The notes under the pieces were generated by a model, which did not search any database, was not told the origin of the DNA, and worked only from the letters and a program-made list of their open reading frames with translations. 12,500 bases of DNA from Actinidia chinensis (lineage: Eukaryota; Streptophyta; Magnoliopsida; Ericales; Actinidiaceae), in the NCBI GenBank assembly GCA_009663005.1, contig VIGQ01000863.1, positions 2,501-15,000 of the forward strand. The letters are read 5' to 3'. Position 1 is the first letter of the stretch, and the number at the start of each line of letters is the position of its first letter. A program made the translations under genes and the position numbers. Positions 1 through 8,683 of this stretch are shown in pieces.

Positions 1-220
1 AAAAAAAAGACAATATATACTTATTTATATATAAATATAAATAAAAAATATAGATAAAAACATGGGGGGGTGGGGGGGGGGACAGAAATAAAAATCAGTT
101 AAAACATAAAAAATAGAAAAAAAAACAAAAAACAGGGAATAAAAAGAAAATCAGGAAAAACATAAAAAAAGAAAAATAAAACATATAAAAAGAGAAAGAA
201 AGAAAAAGAGTAAAAAAAAG
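1..220 (+). repeat. Direct repeat pair R1, copy a
   Basis: The order of anchors here is GACAATATATACTTATTT, a TATATAAATATAAATAAA segment, ATATAGATAAAAACATG, a long G run, ACAG, then AATCAGTTAAAACAT and AGGGAAT further on. The same order reappears at 3458-3685. The differences are mostly one or a few bases in A and G run length, plus a few substitutions (for example ATATATAC against ATATTTAC). The copy is cut by the window edge. Confidence 0.85.
64..81 (+). repeat. G run (G7-T-G10)
   Basis: Seven G, one T, then ten G follow the ATATAGATAAAAACAT lead. It is the counterpart of the pure G13 run at 3523-3535 in the second copy of this repeat. A G-quadruplex could form in principle, and the run length is the kind of site where base calling is unreliable. 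Confidence 0.85.
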
Positions 221-504
221 GATAAATTAAATTAAAACAAATAGAAAACAATATAAGAAAAAGGGAAAAGGGAAAGAAAAAAAATAGATAAAAAAAAGAT
301 TGAAACATAGAAATCAAGATCTAGATAAAAAAAAGGAAATAGAAAAAGAGAAATATAAACATAAAAAAGTAAAACAAAAACAGAAAAAAAAAAGGGAGAA
401 AATAGGAAAGAAAAAATAAAAATAAAAAAACAAAAAAAATTAAAAAAACTATAGTTATGTATAAAATGATACAAGGAAATAAAAAAAAGAAAAAGAAAAA
501 TGCC

Positions 505-520
505 ATTTATATATAAACAG
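505..520 (+). repeat. Recurring array anchor ATTTATATATAAACAG
   Basis: This 16-mer is the first of four exact copies, at 505-520, 2809-2824, 5483-5498 and 6176-6191. Related forms ending in TATATATAAACAG are at 3701-3713, 5152-5166 and 7751-7773, and weaker forms are near 4100, 4935, 10330 and 11530. The copies at 505 and 6176 correspond through the large direct repeat; the others are independent. It marks repeat-unit boundaries. No protein-binding role is claimed. Confidence 0.75.
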
Positions 521-831
521 AAAAGAAAAGAAAATAGAAAAAACAGAAAAAATAAGGGGAAAATTTACCCCCAAATAATAGATAAAAAATAACAAAAAAG
601 AAAAAGAAAAAATTGATAAAAAAATAAATAATAAAACAACGGAAAGAAAAAATAAATAAATATATTTAAAACACACCAAAAAACAGGCAAAAGAAATTAA
701 AATAAAAAAAAATGAGATAATAAAAAATCAAAAAGATAGTTTTAAAAAACAGGAAAATGAATTAATTAAAAAAAAATAGTTTAAAAAATTAAAAATAGAA
801 ATGAAAAGAAAGAAAAGGACATAAAAGGAAA

Positions 832-854
832 AGAGGAGAGAGAGAAGAGAGAGA
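832..854 (+). repeat. GA microsatellite
   Basis: An imperfect (GA)n tract with two interruptions follows a GGACATAAAAGG anchor. It is the counterpart of the tract at 6467-6488 in the second copy of the large direct repeat, where the interruptions are absent. Confidence 0.85.
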
Positions 855-1166
855 ATATAGAAAATAAATAATATTAATGAATAGAAAAAGTCAATAAAAA
901 ATTAAAAGAACTGTCCAAATTAAAAAAAGAGAAGAAGAAAAAAAGAAAGAAAAGAAAAGAAAAGGACATAAAAATAAAAACAACAATATAATAGATATAA
1001 ATAAAAATATATTAAAGAAAATTAGGAAAACATTAAAAAAAATAAGAAAAGGAATAAAAAGAGGAAATTAAAGAGGGAAAAGGGAAAAATGAAATAAAAC
1101 AGGAAATGAATTAAAAATGAAAACAACTATTAAAAATTTTAAAATAGAAAAGGACATATAAGGATG

Positions 1167-1171
<5 letters not shown>

Positions 1172-1204
<33 letters not shown>
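1172..1204 (+). repeat. GA microsatellite
   Basis: A (GA)n tract of about 27 bp followed by GGAGAGA sits just after GGACATATAAGGATGTATAT. It is the counterpart of the tract at 6793-6824, which carries one GAA interruption. Confidence 0.88.
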
Positions 1205-1206
<2 letters not shown>

Positions 1207-2021
1207 GTATAGAAACAAAATAATATCATAGAAAAAGGAAAAAAGGGGAAAATCATAAAATAAATTAAAAAAATTAAAACAGAAAAGTCTAAGACAGTTA
1301 AAATATAAAAGAAAATTTAGCAAAAAAGAAAATTAAAAAGGAAAAAACAGGAAAAGAAAACTTAGAAAAATAAATTTAAATAAAATGATAAAAGTAAAAA
1401 GTAAATCAAAACAAAAAATAGGAAAAAGACAAGAAAAACTGAAAAAAATTAAATAGAAAAAAGAGGGAATGAAAACAATATAAATATACTTATAGATAAA
1501 AAAAGGAAATTAAAAAAAGAAATAAAACATAAAACAGTAAAAAAAAACCCAGAAAAATGAGAAAATAAGAAAGAAAAAAATAAAAACAGAAAAAAAGTAA
1601 AAATGACAAAATATATTTATTATATATAAAATGAAAAATAAAAAAATTAAAAAAATTAAAAGATAAACATACAAAATAAAGGAAAAAGAACAAAAAATGT
1701 TAACTGAAAAAAAAAAAGAAAAAAGAACATTTGAGGAAAAGAAAAAAAAAATAGATAAAAAATAAATAAGAAATAACAGAAAAAAGAAAAAAAGAAAAAA
1801 AGAAATTAAAAACAAAAAAAAAAAAAAGAGATAAAAAAATAAAAAATATTGTAGAAAAACAGAAAAAATTAAGGGAAAAAAGAAAATTAAAAGGAAAACT
1901 TAAGAAAAGTTGAATAAAAAAGGAAATGAATAAAACAGCAAAAAAACTGTTTTAAAAAAAGAAAAAGAAAATGAAAGAAAAGGACATAAAAAGAAAAAAA
2001 TAAATAAATATATTATATATA

Positions 2022-2048
2022 GATAGAGAGGAGAGAGAGAGAGAGAGA
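2022..2048 (+). repeat. GA microsatellite
   Basis: GATAGAGAGG leads into a (GA)n run, downstream of a GGACAT anchor at 1982 and a short TATTATATATA segment. It is followed by ATATAGAAAACAAAT, the same kind of right flank as the other GA tracts in this array. Confidence 0.85.
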
Positions 2049-2182
2049 AAAAATATAGAAAACAAATTTAATATCATTAAAAAAGAGAAAAAAAGGAAAA
2101 AGAAAAATTTAAACCAGGAAAAATAGAAGGAAAAGGAATATAAAAACAGGAAATGAGTGTTTAAAAACAGAAAAAAAATGAA

Positions 2183-2516
2183 GGCATGGGTTAAATTACA
2201 CGTTTCACTGTAGTTTACCTAAGTTTCATTTTACCTATTCATTTCCCAATTGTGTTAGTTGTTAAACGGTCCAGTGTAATTGCAATCTTTCCGGCAATGT
2301 TTTTATTTCTGAACCACCTTTCATGGGTTACCAATGCTATTCTTGGTTGTTTAAAGAACAGAACATTTTTGTTTTTGTTTTTTTTTTTTGTTTAGTAAAA
2401 AGGACGACGCTCTAAACCAATCAAAGGCAATCGTCGGAAAAAGTTTATGAAGTCTTTCTATCTGTGGGGAACCCAACCCCATGATGTATTGATCCCTCTC
2501 TTTAGTTTGTGAAAAA
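2183..2516. mobile_element. Island 1: unique DNA with transposon-end-like start
   Basis: Composition switches abruptly from A-rich repeat to ordinary mixed sequence and back. From 2188 it reads GGGTTAAATTACACGTTTCA and continues into TAGTTTACCTAAGTTTCATT. This closely resembles the ends of a widespread class of short non-autonomous plant DNA transposons, as I recall the family; I could not search for it. No matching inverted end is visible at the right side, so the element may be truncated. CATGGGTTA occurs twice in direct orientation (2185-2193 and 2322-2330). A T12 run lies at 2378-2389. The flanking array sequence on the two sides looks like two parts of one array unit, which is consistent with an insertion. 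No open frame of interest is present. Confidence 0.5.
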
Positions 2517-2558
2517 AATACAGTTAAAAAATTAAAAATAGAAAAAACTGAAAGAATC

Positions 2559-2586
2559 TATAGATATAGATATAGATATAGATATA
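2559..2586 (+). repeat. GATATA microsatellite
   Basis: A perfect period-6 tract with unit GATATA runs for 28 bp, close to the right edge of island 1. No equivalent tract was seen in the other array blocks. Confidence 0.9.
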
Positions 2587-2930
2587 AAATATATAAGTGG
2601 AAAAAAAGGAAAACAGAAAATGGAAGGAAAAAACATAGAAAAAGTAAAGCAGAAAAGAAAAAAAGGAGATAAGAAAAATATATAAAAAATTATAAAAACT
2701 GTTAAAAATTTAAAACATAGAAAAAAGGAAAAGAAAAAAAGAAAAAGAATAAGGAGATAAAAAACGGATACTAAAACAAATTAGATAAAAATAGAAAAAA
2801 TAAAAATGATTTATATATAAACAGAAAAAAAAAGAGGGAAAAGAAACCAAAGTTATTCAAAAATTAAAAGAGTAAAAACATGTAGAAAGAAAAAAATGAA
2901 AAAAAAACAGGAAAAACAGTTGAATTGAAA

Positions 2931-2963
2931 GGGGAAGGGGGGGGGGGAGGGAAAGGGGGGGGG
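2931..2963 (+). repeat. Clustered G runs, G-quadruplex candidate
   Basis: Four G runs lie in series: G4, AA, G11, A, G3, AAA, G9. This meets the usual pattern of four runs of at least three G with loops of one to seven bases, on the + strand. It differs from the G runs at 64 and 3523 in flanks and composition. Whether it folds or has any role is unknown. Confidence 0.8.
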
Positions 2964-3197
2964 AATCAGAACAAAATAAAGAAAAAAAGAGGGAAAAAAA
3001 GGAAAAAAAAAAATCAAAAAGTCTATATGTTAAACAAAAACAATAGAAAATAAAAAGAAGAAAAAGAAAAAAAAAAATGTAAGCAAAAAAAAGGAAAAAA
3101 AAACTGAAGAAAAAAAATAAAATAATAAATATTTTCAAAAAAAATAAAAATAAAAAAATGTAAAAAAAAGACATTAAAAAAATAAAGAAACAAAATG

Positions 3198-3217
3198 AAA
3201 AAAAAAAAAAAAAAAAA
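3198..3217 (+). repeat. A20 homopolymer
   Basis: Twenty consecutive A are followed by T and further A runs up to 3243. It is among the longest pure A runs in the window. The exact length should not be trusted without reads. Confidence 0.85.
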
Positions 3218-3457
3218 TAAAAAAAAATAAAAAAAAAAAAAAAACAGAATAAAAAGTAGATTAAAAACAAAAAAAGGAAATTAAAAAACTGGAAAAAAAG
3301 TAGTAGAAAAAGACAAGCAAAGAACAGCAAAAAAAATATAATAAATATTACTATATAATTTAATAAAACAAAAAACAATGGGAAAAAAACAAAGGAAAAA
3401 AAAAACAGTTAAATTAAAAACAGAAATGAAAGAAAAAGAAACGAAAGGGACATTAAA

Positions 3458-3685
3458 AGGAAAAAAAGACAATATTTACTTATTTATATATAAATATAAA
3501 TAAAAAATATAGATAAAAACATGGGGGGGGGGGGGACAGAAAATAAAAAATCAGTGTAAAACATAAAAAAAAATAGAAAAAAAACCAAAAAAAAGGGAAT
3601 TATCAAAAGAAAAATCAGGAAAAACATAAAAAAAGAAAATTAAACATTAAAAGAGAAAGAAAGAAAAAGAGTAAAAAAAAAGAGG
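3458..3685 (+). repeat. Direct repeat pair R1, copy b
   Basis: This is the second copy of the segment seen at 1-220, about 3.46 kb away in the same orientation. It shares the GACAATAT...ACTTATTT opening, the ATATAGATAAAAACATG lead into a pure G13 run (3523-3535), ACAG, AATCAGT and the GAGAAAGAAAGAAAAAGAGT end. A GGACAT anchor at 3448 lies just upstream. After about 3685 the copies diverge: this one runs into GATAAC and a TA tract, whereas copy a runs into GATAAATTAAATT. Confidence 0.85.
3523..3535 (+). repeat. G13 homopolymer
   Basis: A pure G13 run sits in the same context as the G7-T-G10 run at 64-81. It belongs to the second copy of the 220-bp direct repeat. Confidence 0.85.
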
Positions 3686-5664
3686 ATAACAAAAAATATA
3701 TATATATAAACAGAAAAAAATAGATGTAAATATTATTAAAAAAATTCAAGACTTAAAAAAAGAAAAATGCAAAAAACAATAAAACAAAGAAAATAGTTAA
3801 AAAATTAAAAACAAAAAACAAAGACAAGTAAAACAAAGAAAAAAAGGAAAATAGTGGTAAAAAGAAGCAAAAAGATAATAAACAGAAAATGAAAAGAACA
3901 AAAAGAGAAAAGGAATTTGAAAACAAAAACAGGGAAAAAAAGAAGAAAAAGAAAAATAAAAAAAAAAGTATATAAAAAACAAAAAACAAAAACAGGGAAA
4001 CAAGGAAAAAAAACTAGCAAAAAACAGTTAAAAAATTATAAAAAAAAGAAAAGAGAAAAAAATAAAAACAGGAAAGAAGGAAAATGGAAAAAAAAGAAAA
4101 AAAATATATTTATAAACCAAAAAATTAGATAACAAAAGTAAAAAAATGTTCAAACAGTTTAAACTAGAAAAAAACAGAAGAAAAGAAATAAAAATAGGAA
4201 CAAAAATAAAAATGATATTAAAAAAAATTAAAAAAATTAAAAATAAAATTAAAAACAAAAAAAACAGAAGAAAAGAAAAAGAAAAACAACAAAATAGGAA
4301 AAATAATTGATAAAAAATAAAATAAATATTTTAAAAACAGGAAAATTAGATAAAAATAGTTTAAAATAGAAATCAAAGATTAAAAGTAGATAAAAAATAA
4401 AAAATAAACACAGCGAATAAAGGAAAACATAAAAATTAAAAAACATTAAAAAATTAAAACATAAAAAATGAAAGAGAGAAAAAATAAAATCAGAAAAAAA
4501 GAAGAAACAAAGGAAAAGGAAAAAGAAAAGAAGATAAAATATATAAAAACGGAAAAAAGGAAAAAAAAATAGGAAAAAAGAAAAAAAAAACAGTATAAAA
4601 AAATGTATTTATTTATAAATTAAAAGGAAAAAAAAAAAAAAGAAAAAAACAGATAAAAAATGAAAAAAGGAGAGAGAAGAAAAAGAATTTGAAAAAATGG
4701 ACAAAATAAAAAATGTTAAAAATTAAAAAGAATTAAAAAAAGGTAATTTAAAAAAGAGGGAAAGAGAAAAAAAAGAAAAAAAAAAAATTAAAAAAGTTAA
4801 ACTGAAAAAAGAACAAAAAAAAAAAACGAAGAAAAGCAAAAACAGAAAAAATAGAAAAAAAATGTAAAAACCAGGAAAACATAAACAAAAAACGAAAAAA
4901 AAATAAAACACGAAAGAAGGAAAAATTAAAAAAATATATATATCTGAAAAAACTAGATAAAATCAGAAAAAAACAATTCAAAAATAAAAAACTGAAAAAA
5001 TAATAAAAAATTAAACAAAGAAAAAAAAACGAGAATAAAAAAAAGGAAAAAATAGATAAAACATGAGAAAAAAATAAAAAAGCTAAAAAATTTAAACATT
5101 GAAAAATGAAAAATAAATAAAAATTAAAAACAGAGAAAAGGAAAAAATAGGTATATATATAAACAGAAAAACAGAAAAAAGAGATACAAAAAAGAATAAA
5201 CAGTAGAAAAAAAAAGATGAAAGGAAAGTAAAACAGGTAAAAAAACTGATAAATAAATAAATAACAAAAAAAATTAAAACAGGAAAAAAAGATAAAAAGA
5301 GGAGAAAAGAAATTGAAAAGGAAAAAAAATTAAAACATAAAAAAATAAAAAATGAATAAAGGAAAAAAGAAATAAAAACAATTAAAATATTAAAAAGGAG
5401 AAGACAATGTAAAAAAAGAAAAAAAGTTAAAAAACAGTTAAAAAAGATAAAATGGAAATTAAAAAAAAAAAAACGAAAATACATTTATATATAAACAGAA
5501 AACAGAAAAAATAAGAGAAAAAATAAAAGAAATTAAGAAAAGTAAAAAAGAAAAAGAAAAAGGAAATCAAAGTGAAAAATTTAAACAGAAAATATAAAGA
5601 AAAAAAACAAAATGATAATCTGAAAAAAAATGAAAAAAGAAAAAGAAAATAAAAACATGAAAAA

Positions 5665-5686
5665 GATAGATAGAGAGAGAGAGAAA
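5665..5686 (+). repeat. GATA/GA microsatellite
   Basis: GATAGATAGAGAGAGAGAGA is followed by an AAAATATAGAAAAGAAATAATATCATAG flank like that of the tracts near 1172 and 2022. It lies upstream of the second large repeat copy and suggests that another, more diverged array unit begins here. Confidence 0.75.
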
Positions 5687-6466
5687 ATATAGAAAAGAAA
5701 TAATATCATAGAAAAGGGAAGAAAAGGGGAAAAACAGAAAAAAATAATATAATATAAACTAATGTATAAATTATATATAAAACAGAAAAATCAACGAAAA
5801 AATAAAAAAACAGTAAAAGTCTAAAACAGTTAAAATATAAAAATAAATTAAAAATTAAAAAAAAAGAATATTAAAAATAGGAAAAAAGGATAAATTAAAT
5901 TAAAACAAAACAAATAGAAAACAATATAAGAAAAAGGGAAAAAATAGATAAAAAAAAAGAATGAAAACATTATAAATAAATATCTAGATAAAAAAAAGGA
6001 AATTAAAAAAATAAATAAAACATAAAAAAGTAAAACAAAAAACAGAAAAAGGGAAAATAGGAAAGAAAAAAATAAAAATAAAAAAACAGAAAAAATTAAA
6101 AAAATATATTTATGTATAAAATGAAAAAAGTATAAAATCATACAATGGAAAATAAAAAAAAGAAAAGAAAAATACATTTATATATAAACAGAAAATAGAA
6201 AGAACAGAAAAAATAAGGGGAAAATTAAAAAATAAATAGATAAAAAATAACAAAAAAGAAAAAGAAAAAATTGATAAAAAATAAATAATAAAAAAACGGA
6301 AAAAATAAAATAAAATATATTAAAACAACCAAAAAAAAGGCAAAAGAAATTAAAATAAAAAAAGAGATAAAAAATCAAAAATATAGTTAAAAACAGGAAA
6401 ATGAATTAAAAAATAGTTAAAAAATTAAAAATAAGAAATTGAAAGAAAAGGACATAAAAGGAAAAA

Positions 6467-6488
6467 GAGAGAGAGAGAGAGAGAGAGA
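6467..6488 (+). repeat. GA microsatellite
   Basis: An uninterrupted (GA)11-type tract after GGACATAAAAGG. It is the counterpart of the interrupted tract at 832-854. Confidence 0.88.
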
Positions 6489-6792
6489 ATATAGAAAATA
6501 AATAATATAATGAATAGAAAAGTCAATAAAAAAATTAAAAAAAGAGAAGAACAAAACGAAAAGGACATTATAAAAATAAAAAACAACAATATTATAGATA
6601 TAAATAAAAAATATATAAAGAAAAAAACGTAGGAAAAAATTAAAAAAAATTAAGAAAAGGAATAAAAAGAGAAATTTTTAAAAAAGAGGGGAAGAAAAAA
6701 GGAAAATTGAATAAAACAGGGAAATGGAATGAAAAGGAAAAAAACTAGTTAAAAATTAAAAAAATAGAAAAGGGACATATAGGATGTTATAT

Positions 6793-6824
6793 GAGAGAGA
6801 GAGAGAGAGAGAAGAGAGAGAGAG
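6793..6824 (+). repeat. GA microsatellite
   Basis: A (GA)n tract with one GAA interruption after GGACATATAGGATG. It is the counterpart of 1172-1204. Confidence 0.88.
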
Positions 6825-7692
6825 CATGTATAGAAACAAAATAATTATATAGAAAAGGAAAAAAGGGGGAAAATCATAAAATAAATTAAAAAGTTTTAAA
6901 ACAGAAAAGGTCTAAGACAGTTTTAAAATATAAAAAGAAAATAGCAAAAAAGACAATTAAAAAAAAGGAAAAAAAAAACAGGAAAAGAAAACTTAGAAAA
7001 ATAAATTTAAAATAAAATGATAAAAGTAAAAAAGTAATCAAACAACAAATAGGAAAAAGACAAGAAAAAACTGAAAAAAAATTAATAGAAAATTGAGGAA
7101 TGAAAAACAATATAAAATATAATTAATAGATAAAAAAAGGAAATTAACAAAAGAATAAAACATTAAAACCAGTAAAACAAAAACCAAGAAAAAACTGAGA
7201 AAATAGGAAAGAAAAAATAAAAACAGAAAAAAAGTAAAAATGACCAAAAATATTTAATATAAAAATGAAAAAAGAAAATAAAAAAATTAAAAAAGAATAA
7301 ACATAAAAATAAAGAGAAAAAAGAACAAAATGAGTTGAAACTGAACAAAAAAAAAAAAGAAAAAGAAAAAATTAGATAAAAAATAATTAATAAAATAAAC
7401 AAAAAAAAACGAAAAGAAAAAAGAAATTAAAATAAAAAAATAAAAAAAAAGAGATAAAAAATAAAAAATATTGTAGAAAAACAGAAAAAAGGTAAAGAAA
7501 ATGCACAGTTTAAAAAAAAAGCAAAAAAACAAACCAAAAAGGTAAAAAAATAGAAAAGGATGAAAAAAATAGATAAAGTATATAAAAAAGAAGAAAAAAT
7601 AAAAAAATAGAAAAACAGTAAAAAAAAAAGTAGACAAAAATAGAAAAACAAAAATGAAAAAAGGGTAAAAAGGAAAAAAAAAGAAGATAATA

Positions 7693-7720
7693 TACACACA
7701 CAATCACACACAAGCACACA
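7693..7720 (+). repeat. CA-rich microsatellite
   Basis: TACACACACA, ATCACACACA and AGCACACA follow one another after a GAAGATAATA anchor, in a position where other units have a TA tract. C is otherwise rare in the array, so this may be a local replacement of the TA tract by alternating CA. Confidence 0.8.
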
Positions 7721-8564
7721 TAAAAATAGAAAAAAAAGAAAAAAAAAACAAATATATATATATATATAAACAGAAAAAGTATAAAAAAAAAGTTTGAAAA
7801 TTAAAAAAACAGTAAAAAAAAGAAAAACATAAAAACAAAATAGTAGGAGGGGAAAAAAAACGAAGATAACAAAAAAGGACAAAATATAGAAAAAATAAAA
7901 ATGGTTGAAAATATAGAAAAAAAGAAAAAAACAAGAAAGAGAGAAAAGGAAATTAAAAAGAAAAAAAGAAGATAAAAACAGAAAGAAGAGTAAAAATGAA
8001 AATGAAAAAAATAGGGGAAAAAAGAAAAAGAAAAAGAAAAACAGAAAAAACTTTAAGAAAAAAGAAAGAAAAGAGTGAGAAAAAGGAAATCAAAAAAAAA
8101 GAGAAAAAAGATATAAAAAAGTAGAAAAATAGAAAAAAATAATAAAAAAGGAAAAATAAAAAAATAAATACAGAAAAAAAAACTGAAGAAAAAGGTCAAT
8201 TAAATTAGAAAAAAAAGGAAAAAGGAAAAAATGTTAAAAGAAAATTAAAAATTAAAAATAGAATAAAAACAAAAATAAATAAATAAAAGAATATATAAAA
8301 AAAATAACAAAAAAAAGAAAAATATGGAAAATAATTGAAAGACAAAAAATAAAAACATATTAAAAAAGGAAAAAAAATTAAAAACGGAAAAAAAGATAAC
8401 GGAAAAAACATCAAAACACAAAAAATAGGGGGAATAAAGAATAAATAAATAAATATAGAAAAAAGAAAAAAAATAAAAAGTAGATAAAAAATAAAAAAGA
8501 ACAAAAAAATTGGAAAAAAAGAAGAAAAAAACCAAGATAAAAAGGTGAAAAGAAAAAAAAAACA

Positions 8565-8646
8565 TAGAATCGTGGAGTAAAGGAACCTTACGGGGGCTTA
8601 ATAATCTTCTAAAAAATTAATTTAAAATTAAAAATTCAATCACAAC

Positions 8647-8683
<37 letters not shown>

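Larger units (their letters stand above)
213..1868 (+). repeat. Large direct repeat R2, copy a (about 1.65 kb)
   Basis: Ordered landmarks in this stretch are GGATAAATTAAATT (220), CTAGATAAAA, TTTATATATAAACAG (506-520), AAGGGGAAAATT, GGCAAAAGAAATTAAAAT, GGACATAAAAGG with a GA tract (817-854), AAGTCAATAAAA, GGACATAAAAATAAA (964), GGACATATAAGGATG with a GA tract (1152-1204), GTCTAAGACAGTT, GAAAACTTAGAAAAATAAATT, GACAAGAAAAACTG and AATATTGTAGAAAAACAG. All recur in the same order at 5882-7490. Run-length changes dominate the differences. The copy is not coding. Confidence 0.9.
1..2182 (+). repeat. A-rich purine-strand repeat array, block 1
   Basis: This block is very A-rich on the + strand, with G the next commonest base and C rare. 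It is made of A runs separated by sparse G, T and C. It holds GA tracts near 832-854, 1172-1204 and 2022-2048, a G run at 64-81, and the anchor GGACAT at 817, 964, 1152 and 1982. The stretch 1-220 recurs at about 3458-3685 and 213-1868 recurs at about 5882-7490, so the block is part of a structured higher-order repeat and not simple-sequence noise. A shorter theme near 295-475 reappears near 1470-1632, suggesting an internal period of roughly 1.17 kb. No reading frame has credible composition. The array continues to the left beyond the window. I cannot assign it to a named satellite family. Confidence 0.9.
5882..7490 (+). repeat. Large direct repeat R2, copy b (about 1.6 kb)
   Basis: This is the second copy of 213-1868, in the same orientation and offset by about 5.65 kb. 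It is slightly shorter because many A runs differ in length. It contains TTTATATATAAACAG (6177-6191), GGACAT anchors at 6450, 6563 and 6773, GA tracts at 6467-6488 and 6793-6824, GGTCTAAGACAG and a terminal AATATTGTAGAAAAACAG. Similarity fades on both sides: before about 5882 the DNA differs from 1-212, and after about 7490 it differs from 1869 onward. Confidence 0.9.
2517..8564 (+). repeat. A-rich purine-strand repeat array, block 2
   Basis: This is the longest array block, about 6 kb without interruption. It contains the second copies of both direct repeats (3458-3685 and 5882-7490). The stretches 3690-5660 and 7500-8560 carry a somewhat different set of anchors: TA tract followed by AAACAG, GATAAC and GTAGATAAAAA. 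Simple-sequence islets include (GATATA)n at 2559-2586, G runs at 2931-2963, A20 at 3198-3217, GA tracts and a CA tract at 7693-7720. No gene is visible on either strand. The long minus-strand frames are T-rich translations. A short Lys-rich frame on the + strand at 3917-4132 is equally compositional. Confidence 0.9.

Noticed and set aside
2369..2394. T-rich tract ending in TTTAG, resembling a polypyrimidine tract and 3' splice site
   Set aside because: No exon-like frame follows on the + strand, and the sequence returns to A-rich array about 120 bp later.
2465..2481. TGGGG/CCCCA hairpin in island 1
   Set aside because: A five-base stem with a seven-base loop is too short to support a terminator or RNA gene.
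3917..4132. Lys-rich frame on the + strand (71 residues)
   Set aside because: AAA, AAG and AGA codons simply reflect the A-rich strand, and there is no motif or context of a gene.
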